Position numbers and translations under genes: made by a program. A stretch of DNA of 64,000 nt, from contig NZ_CP052766.1 in NCBI RefSeq assembly GCF_002499975.2, forward strand, positions 310,001-374,000. The letters are read 5' to 3'. Below the pieces are notes generated by a model. That model did no database searches. It worked only from the letters and a program-made list of their open reading frames with translations, and was not told where the DNA came from. Source of the stretch: Alteromonas pelagimontana. Its GTDB lineage: Bacteria > Pseudomonadota > Gammaproteobacteria > Enterobacterales > Alteromonadaceae. Numbering within the stretch: position 1 is the stretch's first letter; every line of letters starts with the position of its first letter. This document shows positions 1-8,142 of the stretch, piece by piece.

Positions 1-405
1 TAACAAAACACTCATGCCCCACTCCTTTTCGGCTCGTCTGATTGCGCGTTCAAAGCCGCTCATGAAAACGCTAAACGGAACATCTCTTTGCGTATGAGTT
101 TGCGGGTCGAACATGATTTCGCTGTGAACAATATTTTCTTCACGGCAGCGGCAAAGATAAGACCACATTAACTGGTAAAAATCGTCTTCGTCCCTAAGCA
201 CATTGGCGCCAGCGTAGTAAATATCCAGAAAACTTTGTAAACTGGAAAATTGGTAAGCCTGCTCTATCTCCCGCACATTCTGGTAGGGCAGCTTAACCTG
301 GTGCTTTTGCGCTAATTCCCACAGTAACCTTGGCTCAAGGCTCCCTTCAATGTGCAAATGTAGCTCTGCTTTTGGTAGATTTTTAATTAGTTGGGTCAGA
401 GACAT
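1..405 (-). CDS. add: Adenosine deaminase, N-terminal part (gene runs off the left edge)
   Basis: Reading the minus strand from the ATG at 405 gives 135 open codons that continue past base 1. The N-terminus carries the metal-binding HxH signature of the adenosine/AMP deaminase family (KAELHLHIEGSLEP, residues about 12-25), followed by the family's SFLDIYYAG and EIMFDPQTHT segments. The enzyme is a cytoplasmic zinc hydrolase that converts adenosine to inosine (some relatives use adenine), which feeds the hypoxanthine/xanthine pathway encoded to the right. It is divergent from the permease gene. The second half of the protein, with the catalytic Glu and remaining zinc ligands, lies outside the window, so adenosine and adenine specificity cannot be separated. 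Confidence 0.88.
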   Translation of the reverse strand, partial: MSLTQLIKNLPKAELHLHIEGSLEPRLLWELAQKHQVKLPYQNVREIEQAYQFSSLQSFLDIYYAGANVLRDEDDFYQLMWSYLCRCREENIVHSEIMFDPQTHTQRDVPFSVFMSGFERAIRRAEKEWGMSVLL

Positions 406-774
406 AATTTTTTCTCACTCATTGAAGCAAATTGTAAGCACACTTATAGCGTCTTCTCTGGGCTAGCAGAAACGCTAGGGTAAAGAAATTTCTGAAAACG
501 CGCCGTGACGGTGCAGCGAATTAGGTCCAGCTCACCAGTATTGTGCACTAACGCTATTTTTCGTTATGATATGTCGCGACTATATCAATAAATAGTTCCG
601 TTAACAGGAAGCATCAACGCAAAGTTGTTCAGTAGCATCCGGTCGATTTTCCCTGGTGGCTGTTATGCTAATCCACAACAAGATCAACACAAAACCGACT
701 ATATGGTCAAGTTTTTGCTTTAGGCCATGGCATATAATAATCAATAACTATATTCGCCCAATCTGAGAGTACCT
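406..774. other. Divergent intergenic region between add and purine permease
   Basis: This 369-bp gap separates two divergent genes and must hold both promoters. On the permease side a TATAAT-like -10 is visible at 733-738, just downstream of a RutR-like operator half (695-710). I see no good open frame. I looked for the conserved purine-riboswitch core and did not find it. Confidence 0.5.
695..710 (+). promoter_or_regulatory. Putative RutR-like operator upstream of the permease
   Basis: The sequence CCGACTATATGGTCAA matches 13 of 16 positions of the RutR-type operator TTGACCA-N2-TGGTCAA, and its right half is perfect. It sits about 23 bp upstream of a TATAAT box at 733-738 and shares the same core with the better site at 4299-4314. 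The TetR regulator encoded at 3407-4093 is the obvious ligand-responsive protein for it. The assignment is inferred from sequence similarity and context. Confidence 0.5.
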
Positions 775-2106
775 ATGATCACCACCTTTCTGGAACGAAT
801 CTTTAAGCTTCAGGCCAACGGAACAAACGTTAAGACTGAATGCATTGCGGGTTTAACAACCTTTGCCGCCATGTCTTACATATTGATAGTGAACCCCAGC
901 ATTCTTGCCTTAAGCGGTATGCCAGTGACGGGATTAATTACGGTGACAGCGCTGGCCGCTTGCTTCGGTACTCTCTTGATGGCGGCAATGACAAATTATC
1001 CGGTTGCACTTGCTCCCGGCATGGGGTTGAACGCCTTTTTTGCATTTACAATCTGTATTTCACGAGAAGTGCCGTGGGAAGCGGCATTAGGAATCGTTTT
1101 TTGGAACGGAATTCTGTTTTTGTTGCTTACTTTAACAGGAATAAGAACGAAAATTGCTGAAGCCATACCGTCGGCATTAAAAATAGGAGTGCAATGCGGT
1201 ATCGGATTATTTATTGCTTTTATCGGCCTGAAAAATGCCGGGTTGGTAGTAGAGCATCCTGCCACCTTTGTAACCATTGGCGATCTTTCTGAACCGGCGG
1301 TGTTATTAGCTTTTGCTGGCATCATTATGACAATTGTTTTTGTCATTAAAAAAGTATCGGGCGGCATCCTGCTGTCGATTGTGATTTTATCTCTCATCGG
1401 GCTTATCGTGCCTGCCGGCGAGGGTTACCTGACTTCTCATCCGGATCATTTCGTTGGCTTACCTGAACCCGTTACTGATACTTTGTTTGCTATGGATATC
1501 TGGTATCCCATCGAACATTTCTCAGCCACCTGGGACTTAATATTTGCGCTAATGTTTGTCAACATGTTCGATACCATTGGCACTCTCATCGGGGTGTCGC
1601 GACGAGCCAACTTGTTAACGGACGAGGACAAACTGCCCAAAATAGGCAGTGCAATGACTGCTGATGCCACAGCGAGCGTTGCCGGTGCAGCACTAGGAAC
1701 ATCACCGGTTACCAGCTACGTTGAATCTGCCGCAGGTGTATCCGCAGGCGGACGCACAGGCTTAACCGCAGTAGTGGTAGCAGGATGTTTTCTTCTTGCG
1801 CTGTTCTTCACTCCATTAATGAAGGTTATTCCCTTAATGGCCACCACGCCCGCATTGTTAATGGTGGGAATATTTATGATGGACTCTATTCGCCATCTGG
1901 ATTTCGATGACACAGGAGGACTGGCGACTGCATTCATAGCCTTGATCGCTATGCCGCTGACGTTCAGTATTAGCGAAGGTATTGCCCTGGGCTTTATCAC
2001 CTACGTAGGTATTAGTTTATCTACAGGCAAAGCCCGGCAGGTAAGCGCAATTACTTATCTGCTAGCGCTGGTGTTTGTGCTCAGGTACTTGTTCGATCTA
2101 AAATAA
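775..2106 (+). CDS. AzgA-type purine (guanine/hypoxanthine) permease
   Basis: This 443-aa protein is almost entirely hydrophobic, with about 12-14 membrane segments. It starts with the AzgA/NCS2 signature (ECIAGLTTFAAMSYILIVNP, residues about 21-40) and has the conserved APGMGLNAFFAF motif (about 78-89) and an MFVNMFDTIGTLIGV segment in the second half. The length is typical of GhxP/PbuG-like permeases, which import hypoxanthine and guanine by proton symport. It is monocistronic, preceded by a RutR-like operator and a TATAAT box, and followed by a hairpin terminator. Its place beside purine-catabolic genes supports a purine substrate, but the exact base cannot be told from sequence. Confidence 0.85.
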   Translation: MITTFLERIFKLQANGTNVKTECIAGLTTFAAMSYILIVNPSILALSGMPVTGLITVTALAACFGTLLMAAMTNYPVALAPGMGLNAFFAFTICISREVPWEAALGIVFWNGILFLLLTLTGIRTKIAEAIPSALKIGVQCGIGLFIAFIGLKNAGLVVEHPATFVTIGDLSEPAVLLAFAGIIMTIVFVIKKVSGGILLSIVILSLIGLIVPAGEGYLTSHPDHFVGLPEPVTDTLFAMDIWYPIEHFSATWDLIFALMFVNMFDTIGTLIGVSRRANLLTDEDKLPKIGSAMTADATASVAGAALGTSPVTSYVESAAGVSAGGRTGLTAVVVAGCFLLALFFTPLMKVIPLMATTPALLMVGIFMMDSIRHLDFDDTGGLATAFIALIAMPLTFSISEGIALGFITYVGISLSTGKARQVSAITYLLALVFVLRYLFDLK

Positions 2107-2130
2107 ATAGTACTAATCCGCGTTAAACGT

Positions 2131-2168
2131 AAAAAGCCCGCTTGTCACGGGCTAACATTTTTCTTTCG
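2131..2168 (+). terminator. Rho-independent terminator after the permease
   Basis: AGCCCG (2135-2140), a 7-nt loop and CGGGCT (2148-2153) form a GC-rich hairpin, followed on the plus strand by a T-rich run around 2158-2164. On the minus strand a T run is also present (complement of 2131-2135), so it may terminate the convergent lipoprotein gene as well. Confidence 0.75.
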
Positions 2169-2186
2169 AAAAGAAGTAAAGTCTGA

Positions 2187-2441
2187 TTACAAGCCTTCAT
2201 AAGAGAAGGTTACAGCTTTATCAGCCATAAACATGACTTTTATATGCTTTTCGCTCTCCTGCCCCCAAACACAACTAAGCGTGCCCAGCGTTTTTTTGCA
2301 GTTGTCCGCCGAGCCCAGCACATCTTCTACTTGCTGCTGCGTCATACCTGCATCCAGTTTCTCATAATTTTCTTTTGATACTTTACTGCATGCGGTGACA
2401 AGCAATGCCATTAGCACGCATCCTAACACTTTACATTTCAT
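2187..2441 (-). CDS. Small lipoprotein, DUF3862/BamE-like
   Basis: This 84-aa protein begins at the ATG at 2441, chosen because AGGAG lies directly upstream and because it opens a lipoprotein signal peptide (MKCKVLGCVLMALLVTAC, lipobox LVTAC with the lipidated Cys at residue 18). The open frame extends further upstream, but without a signal peptide or ribosome site. The mature part contains YEKLDAGMTQQQVEDVLG, the fold signature shared by the SmpA/OmlA/BamE and DUF3862 families, with two further Cys. It is probably an outer-membrane or periplasmic lipoprotein of unknown role. It lies between the permease and puuE and has no evident link to purine metabolism. Confidence 0.8.
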   Translation of the reverse strand: MKCKVLGCVLMALLVTACSKVSKENYEKLDAGMTQQQVEDVLGSADNCKKTLGTLSCVWGQESEKHIKVMFMADKAVTFSYEGL

Positions 2442-2487
2442 CACTAACTCCTGTATGAACGTTTTCTGTATCCGGGGTCGGAATGTC

Positions 2488-3414
2488 TCATTTTGCTTTG
2501 GCAGGGAAATGGGAAACCCAGTGGCGGGCAATCTCTTCCCGAGTCGCCAACCATACTTTATCGTGGGAGTTGATATACTCAATAAAGCGCCTAAGTCCCG
2601 CCAACCGTGCAGGACGGCCGACAATGCGGCAGTGCAAACCAATCGATAGCATTTTTGGATGGTTTTCTCCTTCCTCAAAGAGTACGTCAAAGGCATCCTT
2701 AAGGTACTGAAAGAACTGCTCGCCACTATTAAAGCCTTGCGGAGTCGCAAAGCGCATGTCATTGGTATCCAGTGTATACGGCACCATCAATAACGGTTTG
2801 CTGTAGTGGCGATCGTAGTAAGGTAAATCGTCTGCATAAGAATCAGCGCAATATAAAATATCGTCTCTTTCAGCAATCAGTTTCAACGTATTCGGGCTGG
2901 TCCTGCCCGTATACCATCCTACTGGTTTTTTTCCGGTAAGCTGTTCATGCAATTGTATGGCATCCGCAATCAATTTACGTTCAGTATTGATGTTCATATC
3001 CTGAAAGTGAATCCATCGCATCGCGTGGCTGGCAATCTCCCAGTTCGCATCCAGCATGGCTTTTACCGCTTCGGGATTACGCGCCATCGCCATAGTTACC
3101 CCAAACACAGTAACCGGAATACCATAGTGGGTAAATAAACGGTGTAAACGCCAAAATCCGGCACGGCTACCGTATTCGTATATGGATTCCATGCTCAAAT
3201 GGCGGTCGGTGTATGGCTGGGCGCCAATGATTTCTGATAAGAAGATTTCCGAGTGCTCGTCGCCATGCAAGACGCAGTTCTCACCACCTTCCTCATAGTT
3301 AATGACAAATTGCACCGCGATACGTGCGCCTCCAGGCCATTGCGGATGAACAGGATGTTTTCCATAGCCAATGAGATCACGAGGGTAATTAGTGTTATCC
3401 AGAGAATTATCCAT
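2488..3414 (-). CDS. puuE: Allantoinase-like polysaccharide deacetylase PuuE
   Basis: This 308-aa protein has the length of PuuE. It shows the family N-terminus (PRDLIGYGKHPVHPQWPGGA) and the NodB-like fold motifs IAVQFVINYEEGGE, ASHAMRWIHFQDM, GWYTGRTSPNT and SIGLHCRIVGRPARL. PuuE replaces classical allantoinase in many proteobacteria and opens allantoin to allantoate in the cytoplasm. The gene overlaps the upstream TetR regulator by 8 nt, so the two are co-transcribed. Together with uraD and uraH across the divergent promoter it completes the route from urate to allantoate. No allantoicase or ureidoglycolate gene is visible in the window. Confidence 0.88.
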   Translation of the reverse strand: MDNSLDNTNYPRDLIGYGKHPVHPQWPGGARIAVQFVINYEEGGENCVLHGDEHSEIFLSEIIGAQPYTDRHLSMESIYEYGSRAGFWRLHRLFTHYGIPVTVFGVTMAMARNPEAVKAMLDANWEIASHAMRWIHFQDMNINTERKLIADAIQLHEQLTGKKPVGWYTGRTSPNTLKLIAERDDILYCADSYADDLPYYDRHYSKPLLMVPYTLDTNDMRFATPQGFNSGEQFFQYLKDAFDVLFEEGENHPKMLSIGLHCRIVGRPARLAGLRRFIEYINSHDKVWLATREEIARHWVSHFPAKAK

Positions 3415-4093
3415 TCGATGCCGCCCGATATTGGGCTGGAACGGTTAAACCGCAGCCACTTAAAATGGTAGAAATAAGATGAGAGGTAGCATTTTCAAAA
3501 TCCGCTTTTTTCATTTTGCTACCGCGTAAGCGGGTAACCTGCGCCGAAAAGTCGGCGTAATGCTGCGTGCTTGACCAGATATGAAAAAGCAGATAATGCG
3601 GATCAACATTGGACATTTTTCCCTGCGCTATCCATGCATTAATAATGGCTACCCTGCCCCGCATCCATTGCGCATGTTCCTCATCGAAGTAGCGGTTCAG
3701 ATTAGGGGCGCCGTTAATAATTTCCAGCGCAAAAATTTTTGATGCCGTAGGATGCGTGCGCGACATCTCCATTTTTTCTGCGATATATTCGGCCAGTGTT
3801 TCAGCAGGATCATCTTGCGCCGTGGCTAAATCGAACCGCGAATTCCATAAGGACAATGTTTGTTTTAACACGGCAAGATAGAGTTCTTGTTTAGACTTAA
3901 AGTAATACAATACGTTGGTTTTAGGAATACCTGCCTGGTCAGCAATCTGCTGGACAGAGGTTCCTTTTAATCCATTCTGTGCAAATACTTTCTCTGCGGC
4001 GGCCAGTATATTGACTTTATTTCTTGCCCCAATACCCGCCTCGGTCACTTTATTCAGTGTCATGCTCTTTACGTTTTCCTTGTTTGAGGTCAT
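3407..4093 (-). CDS. TetR-family regulator, RutR-like
   Basis: This 228-aa protein has a TetR N-terminal helix-turn-helix (KVNILAAAEKVFAQNGLKGT then VQQIADQAGIPKTNVLYYFK, residues about 27-68) and a C-terminal ligand-binding domain of the RutR type (WIAQGKMSNVDPHYLLFHIW, then QHYADFSAQV). RutR proteins bind pyrimidines or purines and repress or activate nitrogen-salvage genes. It is divergent from xdhA and overlaps puuE. Near-consensus RutR operators at 4299-4314 and 695-710 indicate that it controls the xdh operon, itself with puuE, and the permease. The ligand, likely xanthine, urate or uracil, is not determinable here. An internal ATG about 10 codons in is an alternative start. Confidence 0.82.
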   Translation of the reverse strand: MTSNKENVKSMTLNKVTEAGIGARNKVNILAAAEKVFAQNGLKGTSVQQIADQAGIPKTNVLYYFKSKQELYLAVLKQTLSLWNSRFDLATAQDDPAETLAEYIAEKMEMSRTHPTASKIFALEIINGAPNLNRYFDEEHAQWMRGRVAIINAWIAQGKMSNVDPHYLLFHIWSSTQHYADFSAQVTRLRGSKMKKADFENATSHLISTILSGCGLTVPAQYRAASNG

Positions 4094-4263
4094 ACCTGAG
4101 CTGTGATAATAGTGCCATAGTTAACAAATGTCTCAAGTCAAAGTTCCTCTGGTTTCATTCCTTTACACATTAGCGAAATGAGCACGCATTTTGCTGATTT
4201 AATCACTTGTCGGCAAACCATAGCGAATCTTCCGCTAGTTGCACCATATTGGCTCATCCGCTG

Positions 4264-4276
4264 CCCCACGGTGGGG
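4264..4276. promoter_or_regulatory. Perfect 13-bp palindrome upstream of xdhA
   Basis: CCCCAC-G-GTGGGG lies in the divergent region between the TetR gene and xdhA, 22 bp from the RutR-like operator. It could be a second operator, perhaps for another nitrogen or purine regulator. No T-run follows, so a terminator is unlikely. The function is unknown. Confidence 0.35.
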
Positions 4277-4298
4277 ACATTTTTTAAAACTTTGTCAT

Positions 4299-4314
4299 TT
4301 GACCATATGGTCTA
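4299..4314 (+). promoter_or_regulatory. RutR-like operator in the tetR-xdhA divergent promoter
   Basis: TTGACCATATGGTCTA matches 15 of 16 positions of the RutR operator TTGACCA-N2-TGGTCAA and contains the perfect 12-bp palindrome GACCATATGGTC. It lies 66 bp before the xdhA start and about 200 bp from the regulator's own start, and is well placed to control both directions. A weak -10-like TATAGT is present at 4336-4341. Confidence 0.65.
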
Positions 4315-4379
4315 CTTTTTATCACAAAAGACAGATATAGTAGTGCCTGTATACGTCTATAATTTCTTTGGAGCTCGGT

Positions 4380-5819
4380 ATGATCCGATTTCTTCTTAAT
4401 CACGAGGTAGTCGAACTGGCAGAATTTGACGCCGGTTTAACTGTGCTCAACTACTTACGCGAACATCGGAAGATGAAAGGTTCCAAAGAAGGATGTGCAG
4501 CAGGAGATTGCGGTGCCTGCACCGTTGCTCTGGCCGAACTGACACCTGCTAAAAATTCACTCCATTATCGTACTATTAACAGCTGCATTGCGCTGATGTC
4601 TGCCGTTGATGGTAAGCAGCTTATTACTGTAGAGCATCTTTGTGAAGGCGCAACGTTACACCCGGTTCAGCAGGCACTGGTGGATTATCACGGTTCCCAG
4701 TGTGGCTTTTGTACGCCGGGATTAGTGATGTCAATGTTTGCGCTTTACCATAAAGATATTCAACCCCATAGGGAACAAGTCAGTTACGCCCTTTCCGGAA
4801 ATCTTTGCCGGTGTACCGGATACCGCCCCATCATTGATGCGGCAACAGCAGTGTGTACTCATTCTCCTGCCGATAAGTTTAAAAGGAATGAACAACAGAC
4901 TATAGCTGCGCTAAAAGAATTGCAGAGTAAAGCAGAAACGCCGGAGCGCGGTTTGCTGTTACCGCAAAATCGTGAACAGCTGGCGAGGTTTATCAAAGAG
5001 CATCCTGAAGCGCCACTTGTTGCCGGTAACACGGACCTTGGCCTGGAAGTTACGCAGAAGCTAAAGCAGTATGATTGTCTTATCAGTTTATCGCAGGTGG
5101 CAGAACTTAAAGAGTGCAGAGAAGACGACGATTGTATTTCTCTTGGTGCTGCGTGTTCCTTAAGCGATATCGAGCCGCACTTACTTGCGGTGTACCCGCA
5201 ATTGAAAGAGATTCTGGAGCGATTTGCTTCTTTACCTATTCGCAATCAAGCCACTTTAGGCGGAAATTTAGCAAATGCCTCTCCCATTGGAGATATGCCG
5301 CCGGTTTTACTGGCGCTGGGTGCCATAGTTGTCGTAGATAACGGTGAGAAAAGTCGCAACATTCCGGTAAGTAAGCTGTTTACCAGCTATCGGCAAACGG
5401 TGCTTTGCAGCAACGAATGGATCAGCCGCATTTTAATACCGAAACCTGCAGCGCCTTATCTGCTAAGGGCTTATAAAGTGTCAAAACGGTTCGAAGACGA
5501 TATTTCAGCCGTGTGTGCGGTATTTCATCTTTACGTGGAAGACGGAGTAATTAAAAAGGTCGCTAGCGGTTTCGGTGGCGTTGCTGTTACTCCTGTCTCC
5601 TGCGAAGCCTTGCATCAGGCACTGGTAGGCAAACGCTGGAGTAGCGCAGAGTGTATTGCTATTGGCAAAGAAATTTTAATGCAGGCATTTTCCCCTATTG
5701 ATGATGTCAGAGCCACAGCTGAATATCGAAATCAGTTATTAGGTAACCTGTGGCATCGGTTTTGGCTGGAGAACCAGCAAGATAATCACATAGAAACGCG
5801 GGTGGTGACTTATGCGTAA
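4380..5819 (+). CDS. xdhA: Xanthine dehydrogenase small subunit (2Fe-2S/FAD)
   Basis: This 479-aa protein starts at the ATG at 4380, placed 6 nt after GGAG; a TTG four codons earlier is less likely. The N-terminal domain binds the first [2Fe-2S] cluster (Cys39, Cys44, Cys47, Cys69). The next helical domain binds the second (Cys108, Cys111, and NLCRCTGYRP with Cys143 and Cys145). The C-terminal two thirds is the FAD-binding domain (LVAGNTDLGLEV near 218; LGGNLANASPIGDMPP near 299). The subunit passes electrons from the molybdenum subunit to NAD. The stop overlaps the xdhB start by 8 nt, and the gene heads a seven-gene purine operon controlled from the RutR-like operator just upstream. Confidence 0.93.
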   Translation: MIRFLLNHEVVELAEFDAGLTVLNYLREHRKMKGSKEGCAAGDCGACTVALAELTPAKNSLHYRTINSCIALMSAVDGKQLITVEHLCEGATLHPVQQALVDYHGSQCGFCTPGLVMSMFALYHKDIQPHREQVSYALSGNLCRCTGYRPIIDAATAVCTHSPADKFKRNEQQTIAALKELQSKAETPERGLLLPQNREQLARFIKEHPEAPLVAGNTDLGLEVTQKLKQYDCLISLSQVAELKECREDDDCISLGAACSLSDIEPHLLAVYPQLKEILERFASLPIRNQATLGGNLANASPIGDMPPVLLALGAIVVVDNGEKSRNIPVSKLFTSYRQTVLCSNEWISRILIPKPAAPYLLRAYKVSKRFEDDISAVCAVFHLYVEDGVIKKVASGFGGVAVTPVSCEALHQALVGKRWSSAECIAIGKEILMQAFSPIDDVRATAEYRNQLLGNLWHRFWLENQQDNHIETRVVTYA

Positions 5820-8142
5820 GCTTATCGACCAAGGGCTGCCAAGTGTCATTTCCAGCCCAATACATCAATCTTCTCCACATGAAAGCGCCATTCGTCAGGT
5901 AGCAGGAGCAGCCCGTTATGTTGACGATATACCCGAACCTATAGGCACTTGTTATACCGCTATTGGTACCTGTCCTGTTGCCGCAGGTCAGCTTCGGCAC
6001 CTGGATTTATCAGCGGTTAAAGCCAGTCCTGGTGTAGTTGATGTGATCACGCTAGCCGATATACCCGGTCACAAAGACATTGCGCCAGTTTTTGACGGCG
6101 ATCCTGTATTCGTTGATGATCAGATTAAATTTCTGGGACAACCTGCGTTTGCGGTATTAGCAAAGACAATGGTTGAAGCGCGTCGCGCCGCATTACTGGC
6201 AAAATACGATATTCAACCAGAGCAGCCCATGTTCAGCGTTCAGGAAGCCGTGGACAGCCAGCACTTTGTCCGTCCCACTCACCAGATGAAGCAAGGGCAG
6301 TTTAGCGCGGCCTACAAAAAGGCGCCGTTAAAACTAACGGGGCAACTGAACATCGGCGGGCAGGAGCATATGTACCTGGAAGGTCAGGTTGCCCTTGCCA
6401 TACCCGAAGAAGAAGACAGAATGCTGGTATGCACATCCAGTCAGCATCCCAGCGAAGTACAGAAACTGGTGGCTGAAGTACTGGACGTAAAACTCCATAA
6501 AGTTACGGTAGACATGCGACGTATGGGCGGCGGGTTTGGCGGTAAAGAAACACAAGCAGCTCAATGGGCTTGCATTGCTGCTGTATTAGCGCAGCGTAAC
6601 CGTTGTGCAGTAAAGCTGCGGTTACCTCGCCAACAAGACATGACCGTAACAGGTAAGCGTCACCCGTTTGAAAACAGCTATAAAGTCGGTTTCGACGAAG
6701 CTGGGCGTCTGCTTGCTACTCACGTGGTGGTGAATGGCAATTGTGGACACTCGGCTGACCTTTCAGAAGCCATTGTCGATCGCGCCATGTTTCATGTTGA
6801 TAACGGTTATTATCTTGGTGCCAGCGACGTTATAGGCCATAGAGCCAAAACCAGCTTCGTTTCTCACACCGCATTTCGCGGGTTTGGCGGCCCCCAGGGT
6901 ATGATTATGGCCGAAGCAATGATGGATGCCATTGCCCGCAAAACCCGTCAGGATCCGCTGACGGTAAGAAAGCTAAATCTCTACGGCCCCTCCACCGGCA
7001 ATACCACCCATTATGGTATGGATGTGGGGAATAATTTGCTGCCAGAAATGATTGCCGCGTTAGAATCATCCAGCGACTACTGGCAGCGCCGTGAAGCGCT
7101 CCTTCAGTTCAACCAGAACAGTCCCGTTATCAAGAAGGGCCTTGCACTCACCCCCGTAAAATTTGGCATTTCATTTACTGCCAAACATTTAAACCAAGCC
7201 GGCGCACTGGTACACATTTATACCGATGGCAGTATCCAGATAAGCCATGGCGGTACTGAAATGGGCCAGGGTTTACACACCAAAATAGCACAAATTGTTG
7301 CCCATGAGTTCGGTGTGGATCTCGCTCAGGTTGAGGTTACCTCTACCCGCACTGACAAAGTGCCGAATACTTCACCGACAGCGGCATCAAGCGGTACCGA
7401 TCTCAATGGTAAAGCTGCGCAAAATGCGTGTTTGATTATTAAAACACGTCTTGCAGAATTTTATGCTCAGAAAGTAAAAGGGAACGCTGAAGACGCCGTG
7501 TTCGCTGATCACATGCTTACCCTGGGTGAAAAGAGCATTTCCTGGGGCGCTCTGATTCAGGAGGCATATTTTGCCAGAGTGTCACTTTCGTCTACCGGAT
7601 ACTACAAAACGCCTAAAATTCACTATAATCGTGACACGGGCAACGGCAGACCTTTTTTCTACTTTTCGTACGGTGTGGCTGCATCAGAGGTAAGCGTGGA
7701 CACCCTTACCGGCGAATACAAAGTGGATCGCGTCGACGTTCTGCATGATGTGGGTTGTAGTTTAAATCCCGCCATTGATTTAGGACAAATTGAAGGCGCA
7801 TTTATTCAAGGTATGGGATGGCTCACAACCGAAGAATTATTGTGGAACGATAAAGGCAAACTGATAAGCGAAAACATGGCCACTTACAAAATCCCGGCAA
7901 TAGGAGATACGCCGAAACACATGCAAATCACGCTGTACCAGCGCCCTAATGAAGAAGACAGTATTTATCATTCTAAAGCCGTGGGTGAACCACCTTTCAT
8001 GTTAGCGATTTCGGTGTGGTGCGCAATTAAAGACGCCATTTCCAGCATCAGTGGTTATGCGGTTGATCCTCAATTAGATACCCCTGCCACACCAGAAAAA
8101 GTGCTGCGTGCGGTGAACGCGGTCACGGCATTGTCTTCATGA
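5812..8142 (+). CDS. xdhB: Xanthine dehydrogenase molybdopterin-binding subunit
   Basis: This 776-aa catalytic subunit matches the family length. It carries the molybdopterin-binding motifs of the xanthine oxidase family: GGGFGGKETQAAQWA (about 239-253), AFRGFGGPQGM (about 355-365), GGTEMGQGLHTKIAQ (about 479-493) and SKAVGEPPFMLA near the C-terminus, where the Glu of GEPP is the catalytic base. It oxidises hypoxanthine to xanthine and xanthine to urate in the cytoplasm. It overlaps xdhA upstream and xdhC (ATGA) downstream, indicating translational coupling in an xdhABC order. Confidence 0.94.
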   Translation: MRKLIDQGLPSVISSPIHQSSPHESAIRQVAGAARYVDDIPEPIGTCYTAIGTCPVAAGQLRHLDLSAVKASPGVVDVITLADIPGHKDIAPVFDGDPVFVDDQIKFLGQPAFAVLAKTMVEARRAALLAKYDIQPEQPMFSVQEAVDSQHFVRPTHQMKQGQFSAAYKKAPLKLTGQLNIGGQEHMYLEGQVALAIPEEEDRMLVCTSSQHPSEVQKLVAEVLDVKLHKVTVDMRRMGGGFGGKETQAAQWACIAAVLAQRNRCAVKLRLPRQQDMTVTGKRHPFENSYKVGFDEAGRLLATHVVVNGNCGHSADLSEAIVDRAMFHVDNGYYLGASDVIGHRAKTSFVSHTAFRGFGGPQGMIMAEAMMDAIARKTRQDPLTVRKLNLYGPSTGNTTHYGMDVGNNLLPEMIAALESSSDYWQRREALLQFNQNSPVIKKGLALTPVKFGISFTAKHLNQAGALVHIYTDGSIQISHGGTEMGQGLHTKIAQIVAHEFGVDLAQVEVTSTRTDKVPNTSPTAASSGTDLNGKAAQNACLIIKTRLAEFYAQKVKGNAEDAVFADHMLTLGEKSISWGALIQEAYFARVSLSSTGYYKTPKIHYNRDTGNGRPFFYFSYGVAASEVSVDTLTGEYKVDRVDVLHDVGCSLNPAIDLGQIEGAFIQGMGWLTTEELLWNDKGKLISENMATYKIPAIGDTPKHMQITLYQRPNEEDSIYHSKAVGEPPFMLAISVWCAIKDAISSISGYAVDPQLDTPATPEKVLRAVNAVTALSS

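Noticed and set aside
406..774. Possible purine riboswitch before the permease gene
   Set aside because: The conserved three-way-junction core of purine riboswitches is not visible, and a TetR-type operator explains regulation better.
2442..2762. N-terminal extension of the small lipoprotein (191-aa version)
   Set aside because: It overlaps puuE on the same strand and would bury the signal peptide and lipobox inside the protein.
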